64,000 nt of DNA, from contig NZ_JANU01000013.1 in assembly GCF_001044395.1 (NCBI RefSeq), positions 248,001 to 312,000 on the forward strand. The letters are read 5' to 3'. The notes under the pieces are model-generated. The model saw nothing but the letters and a program-made list of their open reading frames with translations. It ran no database searches and was not told the origin of the DNA. Shown one piece after another: positions 26,089-34,861 of this stretch. Numbering within the stretch: position 1 is the stretch's first letter; the number at the start of each line of letters is the position of its first letter. The stretch comes from Caenimonas sp. SL110. Its GTDB lineage: Bacteria; Pseudomonadota; Gammaproteobacteria; Burkholderiales; Burkholderiaceae_C. A program made the position numbers and the translations under genes.

Positions 26089-27510
26089 ATTTCCGTAGCG
26101 CACGCGCATGCCGTCGGAGAAAACAAGTTCGCCGTCGCGGATGGCAACCAGCGTGCGCCCCTCCAGTACGCCGCCGGGAGAGATGCGCTTGCCGCTGGTC
26201 GTCACGACATACGGGAACGCGCCGGCGACAACGGTTTCGATATGCACTTCCACAATCTCTCGGTCGTGCTTGACCTGGGCGACGATCGTGAGCACGTTGC
26301 CGTAGTCGCGTACGAATTCCTCAAAGAGCTTCTCCCATACCCTCACTTCATTTCCCGTCAACACTGCCTGCAATTCCAGCTTTGGATCGCGCGACAGTAC
26401 CTTGAACTTTGATGCCAGCCCGGCATTGCGTAGCCGTTCCTCGAAACGTCCCGGCAACTCCGGCCGAAGCACGACCGCAAAGTTCATGGGCGCTGCATCC
26501 GCCAGCTCCTTGCGCGCGGCATCCACCACTGCGGCCAGGCCTTCGCGTGTTGCCGCCGCACCCCCAATGCGTAGCGCGCCGGTGTCCGATGCATTCACAT
26601 TGAGTTCCATCTCGCCTACAACGCGGTGCTTCTGGAGAAACTGTGCGACGGCGGCGATACGCTCGCCGTCGAGCATCACCCGCACATCTGGAGCGGTCGG
26701 CAGCGCCGAGGCCACCTGCCGCAGGCGGGCGCGGGCCTCCTCACTGGGGATGCGGCCGCTCAGGACCCAACGACCGTCTGCGCCGCGTGCCGCAGTCAGC
26801 GTGGCCTGGGGAAATTCGCGCGTCAATGCGGCTACGTCCAAGGTCGGCGCGGCCGTGGGTGCAGAAGCGCTAGCGGATGCGGGTGCCAGTGCGATGGGTC
26901 TGGTGATCGGCGTAGTGACTTCTTCTTGTGCGGTGACCGGGCCCGCTTCTGAGCTGACCCAGGCTGTCACCGCAGCACCCACCAGCAGCGCGGCCGCGAC
27001 GCCCAGCATGAGCACCGGAGCCAGACTGCGCGGACGCGACACGGCTGGCCTGGAAGCCAGTGACGTATTCACCGCGTCAGACGCCTCCTGCTCAACTTCT
27101 TCCTGAGCTTCTTGTTCCGGGTCGGTCTGCGGGGCGACGACGGGATCCGGCTCTTCCAGTGCCTCTTCCTGGGGCCAGGGGGCATCGACGCTGTCCACTG
27201 TCAGCTTGACGCGACCCAGGCGCAGGACAGTACCAAGCGGCATGACCTGGCCGTCATGCACCTCGTCGCGGTCGATCGTCGTGACTTTGCCATCCATGGT
27301 GGTGACTGCGATTCCATCGCCGTCGACGGTGAGGCCAACGTGCTCGCCTTCGATCTGCGTGCCTGCGAGCAACACTGCGCAGCTGTCGGCCGATCCGAGC
27401 GTGTAAGTGGTGCCGTGCTCGATCGGCAAAGTGCTACCCGCTTGGGGTCCGTGGAGGACCCGCAGCTCCAGGGGCTCGGCTTGCGCGGAAAGTTCAGTGT
27501 GGTTGTCCAT
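26086..27510 (-). CDS. sctD: T3SS inner-membrane outer-ring protein
   Basis: SctD forms the outer inner-membrane ring and links cytoplasmic components to the secretin. The 474-residue protein has an N-terminal FHA-like domain (about 10-105), an acidic linker (EEALEEPDPVV to EEVEQEASDAV), one membrane helix (163-185), an Ala/Pro-rich stretch and periplasmic ring-building domains (LSGRIPSEEARARLRQVASA, VEVHIETVVAGAFPYVVT). I preferred the ATG at 27510, preceded by AGGCAGG, over a TTG at 27531. It follows sctV by 57 bp and is followed by the yscE-like gene and sctF. Confidence 0.9.
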   Translation of the reverse strand: MDNHTELSAQAEPLELRVLHGPQAGSTLPIEHGTTYTLGSADSCAVLLAGTQIEGEHVGLTVDGDGIAVTTMDGKVTTIDRDEVHDGQVMPLGTVLRLGRVKLTVDSVDAPWPQEEALEEPDPVVAPQTDPEQEAQEEVEQEASDAVNTSLASRPAVSRPRSLAPVLMLGVAAALLVGAAVTAWVSSEAGPVTAQEEVTTPITRPIALAPASASASAPTAAPTLDVAALTREFPQATLTAARGADGRWVLSGRIPSEEARARLRQVASALPTAPDVRVMLDGERIAAVAQFLQKHRVVGEMELNVNASDTGALRIGGAAATREGLAAVVDAARKELADAAPMNFAVVLRPELPGRFEERLRNAGLASKFKVLSRDPKLELQAVLTGNEVRVWEKLFEEFVRDYGNVLTIVAQVKHDREIVEVHIETVVAGAFPYVVTTSGKRISPGGVLEGRTLVAIRDGELVFSDGMRVRYGN

Positions 27511-27567
27511 GATCGCCTGCCTGTCGTTCAATGCCGTTAGATGGTCAATGCTGATGGGTGTGCTGCA

Positions 27568-29679
27568 TCACGCCTCTATGCGCGCCAGCGGCTGGATGTT
27601 GATTTCCTGGGTCAATTCCTGGTAGGACAGCACCGGCAGGTCGCCGAGGTCCTGCTCCAGCAACTTGCGCATGTATCGGCGGATATCCATCGAGGTGAGC
27701 AGCACGGGCCGCTGCGCCGCGGCCGACGGATCGCCAACGGCCAGCTTGATGGCACTCGTGATCCGTTTGGACGCAGTCGGGTCGAGCGCGAGGTACGAGC
27801 CTGCCGAGGTCTGGCGGATGGCGGCGCGCAGTTCGTCCTCGATCGCGGGTGACAGCAGGTAGGCGGGCAGCATGTTCTGCCCGGCTGAATATTTGTGGCT
27901 GATGTACCGGCGCAGCGCCATGCGGACGTACTCGGCCAACAGCACGGGGTCCTTTTCCTTCTGGCCCCATTCGACCAGTGCTTCCATGACGGTTCGCACG
28001 TTCCGGATGGAGATTTCTTCCGACACCAGTCGTTGCAGGATCTCCGCGATCTTGTGGATTGGCATGACGCGCGTGATTTCCTTGCCAAGTTCCGCAAACT
28101 TGCCCTCCATCTCGGCCAGGATGGATCGTGTCTCCTGGATGCCGATGAATTCGGCCGCGTGCTTTCGCAGAACGAATGCAATGTGATAACTCAGCATCTG
28201 GGTGGGTTCCAGGAACGGGATGCCCGCCTTCGTGAGCTGGGGCTTGAGGTGCGCAGGTGTCCAGACCGTGGGCAGGTTGGGCAGGAACTTCTTGTCGGTC
28301 TCGAAGGGAACGAGCATGGCGCTGAGGTTGTCGACACTCTCGCGCACGAACAGATGGTCGGCACGCAGGCGCCCTTGTGACACCGGAATCTCACCGACCA
28401 GGATCGAATAGGCCTCGGGAGGCAACTGGTCGTTGAATCGCAGCTGCAAGCCAGGGAACACAACGCCCAGGTCGAAGTAAAGCGCACGCCGCACCTTGAT
28501 CAGCTCGTCATTGAGCAGCGCGGCCGAGAAGACCTTTTCCAGATCAGCGTTCACATCCACCATGAGCGGCACTGTCGGCTGGAAGTTGTCCGCATCGCCA
28601 GGCTTGGATTTGGCGGCGGCGTTGGACTTCGAGTTGGTCAGGTCGATGGCCGGGACCGTCGTGATCTTGCCCGTCTTGGCATCGACCACCTGTGTCTCGC
28701 CCTTGTACAGCGTGTAGCCCAGCGTGCCGATCACGAGTGCGAGCGTCAGGAATGTCATCGTCGGCATGCCGGGAATCAGGCCGAACCCGATCATGACCAC
28801 GGTACCGATCATCAGGGCCTTGGGCTGCGCCAGCAACTGCGCGCCAATGTCTCGACCGACGTTTGACGGACCGTCGCCGGTCGTCACGCGCGTCACGATC
28901 ATGCCCGCGGCGATCGAGATGAACAGCGCCGGAATCTGCGAGATGAGGCCATCGCCGATCGTGAGGATCGAATAGACCCGCATGGCATCGCCGGCTGACA
29001 TGCCGCGCTGCATCGTGCCGATCAGGATGCCGCCGAGCAGGTTGACCGCCACGATGATCAGCCCGGCAATCGCATCGCCCTTGACGAACTTCATGGCACC
29101 GTCCATGGAGCCATAGAGCTGGCTTTCTTTCTCGACGAGCGTGCGGCGGCGGCGGGCTTCGTCCATGTCGATGGTGCCGGCGCGCACATCGCCGTCGATG
29201 GACATCTGCTTGCCCGGCATGGCGTCCAGCGAGAAGCGCGCACCGACTTCGGCCACCCGCTCTGCGCCCTTGGTGATCACCACGAACTGCACGATGGTCA
29301 GGATCAGGAACACCACCAGGCCGACGACGAGGTTGCCGCCCACCACGAAGTTGCCGAATGTGTAGACGATGTGGCCCGCATCGGCCTGCAGCAGGATCAG
29401 CCGCGTCGTCGCGATCCCGATGGCCAGCCGAAAGAGCGTGGTGATCAGCAGCACCGAGGGAAACGACGAGAACGCAAGCGGACTGGGCAAGTACATCGCC
29501 ACCATCAGCAGGATCGCCGAGATGCACATGTTCACTGCGATGAGCGCATCCACCAGCCAGGTCGGCAGTGGCAGGATCATCATGAAGATGATGCAGACGA
29601 TCAGCGCCGCGAGGACGAGGTCATTGCGGCTGATGATGACTTCGACGATGCGCTGCAGGCTTGGTTTTTTGAAACCCAT
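27568..29679 (-). CDS. sctV: T3SS export gate protein
   Basis: SctV (YscV/FlhA family) is the nonameric export gate. In 703 residues, about seven or eight membrane helices fill positions 20-335, including the conserved loop with RVAEVGARFSLDAMPGKQMS and IDGDVRAG. The large cytoplasmic domain starts near 360 and contains the linker and ring domains (PLMVDVNADLEK, LPPEAYSILVGEIPVSQG, SEEISIRNVRTVMEAL). Length and motifs match the family throughout. It follows sctX-sctY with gaps of 3 to 4 bases, the order found in Yersinia. Confidence 0.97.
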   Translation of the reverse strand: MGFKKPSLQRIVEVIISRNDLVLAALIVCIIFMMILPLPTWLVDALIAVNMCISAILLMVAMYLPSPLAFSSFPSVLLITTLFRLAIGIATTRLILLQADAGHIVYTFGNFVVGGNLVVGLVVFLILTIVQFVVITKGAERVAEVGARFSLDAMPGKQMSIDGDVRAGTIDMDEARRRRTLVEKESQLYGSMDGAMKFVKGDAIAGLIIVAVNLLGGILIGTMQRGMSAGDAMRVYSILTIGDGLISQIPALFISIAAGMIVTRVTTGDGPSNVGRDIGAQLLAQPKALMIGTVVMIGFGLIPGMPTMTFLTLALVIGTLGYTLYKGETQVVDAKTGKITTVPAIDLTNSKSNAAAKSKPGDADNFQPTVPLMVDVNADLEKVFSAALLNDELIKVRRALYFDLGVVFPGLQLRFNDQLPPEAYSILVGEIPVSQGRLRADHLFVRESVDNLSAMLVPFETDKKFLPNLPTVWTPAHLKPQLTKAGIPFLEPTQMLSYHIAFVLRKHAAEFIGIQETRSILAEMEGKFAELGKEITRVMPIHKIAEILQRLVSEEISIRNVRTVMEALVEWGQKEKDPVLLAEYVRMALRRYISHKYSAGQNMLPAYLLSPAIEDELRAAIRQTSAGSYLALDPTASKRITSAIKLAVGDPSAAAQRPVLLTSMDIRRYMRKLLEQDLGDLPVLSYQELTQEINIQPLARIEA

Positions 29680-29682
29680 GGT

Positions 29683-30033
29683 TCAGGCCCTGACGGTTGT
29701 TTTTTCGGCGGCTCGTGCCGCATGGAACTGATCGAAGGCCCGCTCTGCATCGGCATGGCGACCCGTTGCAGTGAAAGCCTGGCCTTGCAGCAGATGAACG
29801 ACCGGTGAGGGATCGCCGCTGTCGCGCAATTTGTCGAGCGTGCGCAGTGCCTCTCCAGCCTGGCCTGCGCGAATGGCCGCAAGTGCGAGCGAACGCAGGG
29901 CGCGAAGGTCGTCGGGCGCGAGCAGGCAGACGGCGCGCAGCATCACCAGCGCCTGGTCGGGGCGTCCGTGCAGCAGGAATACATGACCCAGAAGCCGCAT
30001 GACTTCGAGTGAATCCTTGTTCAGTCGTTTCAT
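29683..30033 (-). CDS. sctY: YscY-like TPR chaperone
   Basis: A 116-residue all-helical protein with about three TPR-like repeats (MRLLGHVFLLHGRPDQALVM, LRALRSLALAAIRAGQAGEA, VHLLQGQAFTATGRHADAER). YscY binds YscX, and both are needed for export of early substrates in Ysc-family systems. It lies 3 bp from both sctX and sctV, inside the conserved sctX-sctY-sctV order. Confidence 0.85.
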   Translation of the reverse strand: MKRLNKDSLEVMRLLGHVFLLHGRPDQALVMLRAVCLLAPDDLRALRSLALAAIRAGQAGEALRTLDKLRDSGDPSPVVHLLQGQAFTATGRHADAERAFDQFHAARAAEKTTVRA

Positions 30034-30036
30034 CAG

Positions 30037-30438
30037 CTAGCCCTTGAGCAATGCCATCTGGTACATCTTGACCAGCTCGCGAAGCGCGACCTGGTCGCCC
30101 AGGAGCCTGCGTGCCGCGCGCAGGATGCGAGCCCGGCGCGGGTCTTCTTCCTCGTCTTCCTTCAGTTCCTCCTCGCCATCGCGCAAAGCCCGGTTGAACC
30201 TGTTTGGCATCAGCAGCCCCGCCTCATCCATCAGGGGCGACAGCTGGCTGGCGAGGTAGTCTTCCAGGTTAGGCAGGGCGTAGAGTTGCTCCAGCCGCGG
30301 CTTGACAGGCGAGAACGCGGGCGCAATGTCGCCTGCCGTGGCGCCATCGACCTTTTCGTCTTCGATCAGGTGCAGGATCTTGTCGATCCCCCGGTCCATC
30401 GGGAACGGCGTGATGTGGGGTTGTATGCGGGTCGCCAT
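30037..30438 (-). CDS. sctX: YscX-like secreted T3SS component
   Basis: A 133-residue protein with the YscX layout: an N-terminal export-signal region with GIDKILHLIEDE, a central LPNLEDYLASQLSPLMDEAG followed by LLMPNRFNRAL, an acidic stretch (EEELKEDEEEDPRR) and the typical end ALRELVKMYQMALLKG. YscX is an early secreted substrate required for secretion and bound by YscY, encoded next door. This pair is limited to Ysc-like T3SS, which classifies the system. Confidence 0.88.
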   Translation of the reverse strand: MATRIQPHITPFPMDRGIDKILHLIEDEKVDGATAGDIAPAFSPVKPRLEQLYALPNLEDYLASQLSPLMDEAGLLMPNRFNRALRDGEEELKEDEEEDPRRARILRAARRLLGDQVALRELVKMYQMALLKG

Positions 30439-30447
30439 GGCTTTTCC

Positions 30448-30831
30448 TCAGGACCCCTGAGCCACGCGCTCGTGGAAGCTGAAGAGCGACTCGACCGCTT
30501 CTTCCAGGGCGCTCAGCATGAAAGAGTGACGCGGCATGCGCAGCGTGACGACAAGGTCCGGGCCTCGCACCGAAAGCTGCGTCTGCCACGATGGGTTGAC
30601 GCGGAAATCGGCCAAGCGAAGCGCCTGCCGTGCGCTCGTGCCTGCAGGCGCAGGGAGCGGGCTGGCCAGAACGACCAGCACTTCATCGCCGCCGGCCGCA
30701 TCGAGATCGTGAAGCCAGAGCTTTCCGCCCGGCTCCAGTTCGAAAAGCGCGCAGCCATCGTCGTCGAGCGACAGATTTTCCAGTCCGACGGAATGTCCGA
30801 AGGCGTTTACAGCGTGCGAGACCCAATCCAT
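30448..30831 (-). CDS. SycN-like chaperone of the gatekeeper
   Basis: A 127-residue class I chaperone-fold protein: N-terminal helix (VSHAVNAFGHSVGLENLSLD), strands (CALFELEPGGKLWLHDLD, DEVLVVLASPL) and C-terminal helix (FMLSALEEAVESLFSFHERV). In Yersinia SycN pairs with YscB to bind YopN. The position between tyeA and sctX is the same as yersinial sycN. Start and the preceding tyeA stop overlap by one base. Confidence 0.83.
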   Translation of the reverse strand: MDWVSHAVNAFGHSVGLENLSLDDDGCALFELEPGGKLWLHDLDAAGGDEVLVVLASPLPAPAGTSARQALRLADFRVNPSWQTQLSVRGPDLVVTLRMPRHSFMLSALEEAVESLFSFHERVAQGS

Positions 30832-31139
30832 CAGCGCCCCCCTTCGTCGTCTTTGTTATCCAGCATTTCTTCCTCGGCATCGATCGCGGCGTCGAGCGCG
30901 TCCTGTACGGCGTCAACCATCGCAAGCCGGGCGTTCTTGTCGTTGAAAGCTTTTTCGGGAAGCTCGCGGAAAATCTTTTTGACACCCGAGAGAAAAATGA
31001 TCTTCGGCTCGCCTTCCTCGATCTGCAGGTCGCGCGCCAGCCGGTCGAACTGCATCGCCAGGGCACTGCTGCCGTCGATCATTTCGACGAGCCTGCCCAG
31101 GAGCAGGTTGGCATCGATAGCCTTGACTTCAGCGTTCAT
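30831..31139 (-). CDS. tyeA: TyeA-like gatekeeper partner
   Basis: A 102-residue helical protein resembling TyeA: LLGRLVEMIDGSSALAMQFD, then IIFLSGVKKIFRELPEKAFN and AVQDALDAAIDAEEEMLD. TyeA binds the C-terminus of YopN and holds back effector export until host contact. The gene overlaps the end of sctW by about 11 bp. I chose MNAEVKAID at 31139; an ATG at 31151 adds four residues. In some systems sctW and tyeA are fused; here they are separate. Confidence 0.85.
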   Translation of the reverse strand: MNAEVKAIDANLLLGRLVEMIDGSSALAMQFDRLARDLQIEEGEPKIIFLSGVKKIFRELPEKAFNDKNARLAMVDAVQDALDAAIDAEEEMLDNKDDEGGR

Positions 31140-32325
31140 CGCGGCCCCCATGGCTGTTCAAGGCGCGCGCCGGCTCATCGCCTACGTCGTTCTCATGCTC
31201 CTCGCGCTCACACCGCCTGTTCTTTTCTTCCTGCTTGCGTTCAATCCGGCGCATCAGGTCAACCAGTTCGGCCACGCTTTCGATGAGGCTTGAAGACAGC
31301 ACCATGTTGCCCAGGTCGGTCAATACGGCGCCCAGGCGTCTCGTGTCGTGTGACGGCGTCGCGGCGCTCAGGTCGTCACCCAGTGCCTTCTTCAGGTCGG
31401 ACAACAGGGCTTCGAGTGTGTCGATGCGGTGACGCTGCAGCAGCACCTTGAGTGCGCCTGCGAATGTGCGCGGCACGGTGACCAGCTCGGTGTAGGTGTC
31501 CAGGAAGCTCGCAGGTTCTGCGGTCGTTGCGGCCACCGGCGCGGCGTTGAAGCTGGCCAGCACCATCGCGCCCTCGTTGGAGCGTTCGAACTCGCGCAAC
31601 TCGTCGTGAATGCGCTGGCGGATGCGCTCCCGCTCGATCGCGCTCGTCTCACGTGGAGGCTGCGGCAGGTTCTGCACTTTTGCGAGGAGCTTCATCAGCT
31701 TCTCGTCGTCGTTGCGTGCTTGCTTGAGCTTGTCGCCCAGCTCTTTCGCGTCATCGGCCGTGATGTCCAGGCCGGAGAGGATGTCCTCCAGGAAGTGCTG
31801 GAACTCCTCGTCGTCGTTGGCGCTGTGGCGCAGGAGTTCAGAAAAGTCCTGTGGCGTATGGGCCTGGCTTTTGACCGGCGTCAGCATCGCCGTTGCGGCC
31901 TCTTCCGAGATGTTGTCCTCCATGGAGGCAGCAGCCAGCTGGAGTGACATGTAGCGAGCCGCCGATCCGGACCGGCCGCCTCGGGCGGCGCCCTGGTTGC
32001 CACTCAGGATGTCGCGTGCCCCCGATCGAACCCGGCGCAGGTCCACTCCCATGGTGCTTGCGCGCTGGAGAACTTCACCGGCAGGCATTCTTTTGAAAGC
32101 CGCTTCCGCGGCGACCCGACGCGAGGAGAGATCGCGGCTCTGCGTGGTTGCCAGCGACTGCATGGCCGACTCGTGGGCCTGCGTCGCAGCCTTGGCAGCA
32201 CCGGCCGGCGCGAGTGTGAATGCCTGGCCGCGCCATGTCCCGCTGGCCCGCGCGTTCGCTGCCTGGGATTCGGCGATGGCCGGCCCTGGTGCGATGTGAC
32301 CTGAAATCCTGAGGTTGCTGGACAT
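31129..32325 (-). CDS. sctW: T3SS gatekeeper protein (YopN/BopN/MxiC family)
   Basis: A 398-residue gatekeeper that controls the switch from translocator to effector secretion. The first 100 residues are Ala/Ser-rich and probably carry the export signal and chaperone site. The HrpJ/YopN helical domain follows (EEAATAMLTPVKSQ, DFSELLRHSANDDEEFQHFL, DAKELGDKLKQARNDDEKLM and an RERIRQRIHDELREFE helix). It heads the minus-strand operon sctW-tyeA-sycN-sctX-sctY-sctV. A strong hrp-box-like promoter sits 37 bp upstream. Confidence 0.9.
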   Translation of the reverse strand: MSSNLRISGHIAPGPAIAESQAANARASGTWRGQAFTLAPAGAAKAATQAHESAMQSLATTQSRDLSSRRVAAEAAFKRMPAGEVLQRASTMGVDLRRVRSGARDILSGNQGAARGGRSGSAARYMSLQLAAASMEDNISEEAATAMLTPVKSQAHTPQDFSELLRHSANDDEEFQHFLEDILSGLDITADDAKELGDKLKQARNDDEKLMKLLAKVQNLPQPPRETSAIERERIRQRIHDELREFERSNEGAMVLASFNAAPVAATTAEPASFLDTYTELVTVPRTFAGALKVLLQRHRIDTLEALLSDLKKALGDDLSAATPSHDTRRLGAVLTDLGNMVLSSSLIESVAELVDLMRRIERKQEEKNRRCEREEHENDVGDEPARALNSHGGRDER

Positions 32326-32361
32326 TGGCGGTTACAGGGACTGCTGGTTGTGGACTTCAAT

Positions 32362-32389
32362 TGAGTAACCGGTGGGCGCGGATGGTTCC
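32362..32389 (-). promoter_or_regulatory. hrp-box-like ECF promoter for the sctW operon
   Basis: On the minus strand: GGAACC (32389-32384), 15-base spacer, TTACTCA (32368-32362). The -10 half ends 37 bp before the sctW ATG. Its -35 half forms the palindrome GGTTCCAGATGGAACC with the -35 half of the divergent promoter. Confidence 0.8.
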
Positions 32390-32393
32390 AGAT

Positions 32394-32421
32394 GGAACCA
32401 AATTCATGCCCATGCCACTCA
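32394..32421 (+). promoter_or_regulatory. hrp-box ECF promoter for the chaperone/sigma region
   Basis: GGAACC (32394-32399), 15-base spacer, CCACTCA (32415-32421). This fits the published hrp-box consensus GGAACC-N15/16-CCACNNA with no mismatch. The -10 half ends 44 bp before the chaperone ATG at 32466. The sigma factor gene lies downstream on the same strand and may be reached by read-through, which would give positive feedback. Confidence 0.82.
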
Positions 32422-32465
32422 GGATTCGACACGGTATTCGTGCGCAATAAAAGGATGGGGTGGCG

Positions 32466-32963
32466 ATGACGAACTTGCTCGAATTCGAACAGTTATGTCG
32501 CAATGCGAGTTTGGATCTTGGCGTGCAGGATTGCGACGCGCTCGGCCAGGGTTTCAGCGTGGACTTTGCCGATGTGTTGTTCGAGACGGCATTCCAGGAT
32601 GGGCGCGACAGTTTCCTGCTTATCGCGGAGCTGGGCGCAATCGACATGCGCAACCGGGTGAGTGTGTATGAGAGCCTGCTGACAGTGCAGCTCATGACAT
32701 GGAACCAGCCGGCCCTTCGCTTTGGATTCAATCCCAGCCGCCAGACCGTCGTCCTGTGCGTCGAGGCGCGCTTCGGCGCCCACACCAGCGCCAGCTGGCT
32801 GGCAACGGTGGTGCGTTCGGTCGCTGCGCAGGCGCTGGTGTGGCGGGAAACCCTGCTGCAGGGCAAGTTCTGCGCGTCCGAAGCCGGCGATGGCACGGGC
32901 CAGGCGACGATGTCCGGGATTTTTGCAAGACCTACAGAAGGCTCCCCGAGACCAATGGATTAG
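32466..32963 (+). CDS. CesT-like type III secretion chaperone
   Basis: A 165-residue protein with class I chaperone features: helix FEQLCRNASLDLGV, strands (DFADVLFETAFQDGRDSFLL, ALRFGFNPSRQTVVLCVEAR) and a C-terminal helical region rich in Ala/Val. I chose the ATG at 32466, with AAGGATGGGG upstream, over a GTG at 32460. It is the first gene rightward from the divergent promoter pair. The client is not adjacent. Confidence 0.7.
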   Translation: MTNLLEFEQLCRNASLDLGVQDCDALGQGFSVDFADVLFETAFQDGRDSFLLIAELGAIDMRNRVSVYESLLTVQLMTWNQPALRFGFNPSRQTVVLCVEARFGAHTSASWLATVVRSVAAQALVWRETLLQGKFCASEAGDGTGQATMSGIFARPTEGSPRPMD

Positions 32964-33040
32964 GCCACCGGAACTAGGGCGCTTGGCTGAAGCCAAAGAC
33001 GAGCTATCCGCGCAAAGTTGATGCACAGGAGAGTTCGATC

Positions 33041-33811
33041 ATGCAAACGCTCAACATTCCGCAGATGGCTTATTTTCTGGAGCCGCAATCGCGCAGGTCG
33101 CCACAGCGGGCCCGCGGCTGCTCCGAAGCACGCGCCGGCCGCGCGGCGGCAAAAGCAGCCAAGGCCGCGCAGTCGGCGATCAAGGCGCGCGTCTTCACGC
33201 TGACCGAGAGCCCCGGCGCGCGCCCCTCCAATGTGTTTATCAGCGCTGGTGCAGTCGCCCCGGCGTTGGCGCCGCAACCGGTCGCGATCGACAAGGAAGT
33301 GCTCTTTCGCGATCTGGTGCGCGAATACAGCGCTTCGCTCTACTACTTTGTCTTGAAGCGGGTCGGTCATCCCGACGATGCGGCAGATATCGCACAGCAG
33401 GCCTTCGTGGAAGCCTCCTTGAGCTTCACGAGCTATCGCGGCGAGGCCGAGATCTCCACCTGGATCTTCGGCATCGCCACCAACCTGGTTCGTAACCATG
33501 TCAGCCGGGCGCCGCAGCACCGCCACCGGTTCGAGACCGATGACGTCCTGGAGCGGCACGAGTCCCTGGAGGTGCAGCCTTGCGAGAGCATGAGCCAGCG
33601 CCAGGGCCTGGAACTCGTCTCCGAGGCGATGGCCCGGATGCCGCAGGAGATGGCGCATGCACTCACACTCGTGGCGATCGACGACATGAGTTACGAGGAA
33701 GCGGCTGATGAATTGAACGTGCCGGTCGGTACCGTGCGCAGCCGCGTGTCGCGCGGGCGCGCTGCCGTGCGTGAACACCTTCGCACGGCGGGCTACCTGG
33801 CGGCTGCCTGA
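33041..33811 (+). CDS. ECF sigma factor, probable T3SS regulator (HrpL/BtrS role)
   Basis: A 256-residue sigma-70 family factor of ECF type. Region 2 spans about 85-155 (VREYSASLYYFVLKRVGHPD, DAADIAQQAFVEASLSF, then ISTWIFGIATNLVRNHV) and region 4 about 190-245 (LTLVAIDDMSYEEAADEL, VPVGTVRSRVSRGRA). An extra 80-residue basic, Ala-rich N-terminus is longer than in most ECF factors and could bind a regulator. No anti-sigma gene is adjacent. HrpL and Bordetella BtrS are ECF factors that run T3SS genes; hrp-box-like promoters throughout this locus make this protein their likely reader. AGGAGAG precedes the ATG. Confidence 0.9.
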   Translation: MQTLNIPQMAYFLEPQSRRSPQRARGCSEARAGRAAAKAAKAAQSAIKARVFTLTESPGARPSNVFISAGAVAPALAPQPVAIDKEVLFRDLVREYSASLYYFVLKRVGHPDDAADIAQQAFVEASLSFTSYRGEAEISTWIFGIATNLVRNHVSRAPQHRHRFETDDVLERHESLEVQPCESMSQRQGLELVSEAMARMPQEMAHALTLVAIDDMSYEEAADELNVPVGTVRSRVSRGRAAVREHLRTAGYLAAA

Positions 33812-33822
33812 AGGAAGCCGCC

Positions 33823-34323
33823 ATGGACGTCATCAACGGGCTGCTGCGCATCAAGCGAATCCGCCAGGACTGCCGCGAATCGGATATGTGGCGCAGCAAG
33901 CAGCAATTCGAACACGCCGCCGAGCTGCTGAAGCAGGCGCGCGACCTGCAGCAGCAGCGCGACCTCGAGCGAGTCGAGCGTGAGCGCTCGCTCTACAAGG
34001 ACGTGTGCGAGCGCATCGTGGTTGTGCGTGACCTGGACGAGCTTCGCTACGAGGTCGACACCATGAAGGAGGCGGCCAAGGTCGACGAGCAATCCGTCCA
34101 GGACGCGCAGACCCAGCGCTTGAAGCGTCGTGAAGCGTTCGACGAAGCAACCGCCGCATGGCGTTTCGCGGCGCGCGCCACACAGAAATTCATGGATCTT
34201 TCCGAGCATCAGCGCCAGGAGGCCGAGATACAGGCAGAGCGGTTGGCCGAACTTGAACTTGAAGAGTTCCCGGGCAAGCGCTCCCTGGCCATGGCGCTGG
34301 AAGAGAGCACGGAGGAAGCCTGA
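33823..34323 (+). CDS. sctO: T3SS central stalk protein
   Basis: A 166-residue, almost wholly coiled-coil protein (SDMWRSKQQFEHAAELLKQA, QQQRDLERVERERSLYKDV, then the DELRYEVDTMKEAAK helix). SctO/YscO is the FliJ-like stalk that connects the ATPase SctN with the gate SctV. It is placed directly before sctP-sctQ-sctR-sctS-sctT-sctU, as in Bordetella and Yersinia, although here sctN is not upstream of it. Confidence 0.85.
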   Translation: MDVINGLLRIKRIRQDCRESDMWRSKQQFEHAAELLKQARDLQQQRDLERVERERSLYKDVCERIVVVRDLDELRYEVDTMKEAAKVDEQSVQDAQTQRLKRREAFDEATAAWRFAARATQKFMDLSEHQRQEAEIQAERLAELELEEFPGKRSLAMALEESTEEA

Positions 34324-34324
34324 G

Positions 34325-34861
34325 ATGTCCAGCCGCTCCCGCAACGTGGACCTGGGTCCGCTGTACCTGGAGGTCGGCGAAGGCGGCGCGGCGTCGGGGA
34401 CGTCGCGGCCTGCGGGCGCCGTGGACAACCGGGACATCTCGCGGTTCGAGTCGCTCATGCATAAGGGCCACGGTCAAGGACGGCACCGGCATCTTGAGGA
34501 AGCGATGGCCGTCGGTCCGCTTCAGGGTATGCATCACATCCCTTTCGCCGACACCGAAGAAATCGGCGCCGAGATCGCGCATATCTGGGCCGGCACGGGG
34601 CTGCACAGCGCACGCGAAGTGCGGGTCGTGCTCCGCGAGGCCATCCTGCCGGAGACCGCAGTACGCCTTTGCGAATCGAACGGCCGGCTGCGCATCGAAT
34701 TCACCTGTGGCAGCAACCGCGTCTCTGACTGGCTCGGGCGAAAGCTGCCGGGACTGGCGAGCGACCTGGGCGCGCGCCTGGACCGCGAGCTTGAACTCGT
34801 GATCTTCACCAAAGACAGCTCGATCACCGCCGAATGCAACTGGTTGAAGGACTCGCAATGA
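34325..34861 (+). CDS. sctP: SctP/HpaP-like needle-length or substrate-switch protein
   Basis: A 178-residue protein. The first 50 residues are polar and Gly/Arg-rich. The C-terminal 100 residues (AEIAHIWAGTGLHSAREVRV, LPETAVRLCESNGRLRIEFT, then LASDLGARLDRELELVI) fit the YscP/HpaP/FliK switch-domain pattern. It is short for a ruler (YscP is several hundred residues), closer to HpaP-type proteins. The start at 34325 is one base after the sctO stop, and its stop overlaps the sctQ start (ATGA). The long Ala/Thr-rich protein at 42885 is an alternative ruler candidate. Confidence 0.72.
   Translation: MSSRSRNVDLGPLYLEVGEGGAASGTSRPAGAVDNRDISRFESLMHKGHGQGRHRHLEEAMAVGPLQGMHHIPFADTEEIGAEIAHIWAGTGLHSAREVRVVLREAILPETAVRLCESNGRLRIEFTCGSNRVSDWLGRKLPGLASDLGARLDRELELVIFTKDSSITAECNWLKDSQ

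Noticed and set aside
32970..32997. GGAACT upstream of the ECF sigma gene as an autoregulated promoter.
   Set aside because: At a 15-base spacing the -10 half reads AGCCAAA and longer spacers do not help; autoregulation is more likely by read-through from 32394.
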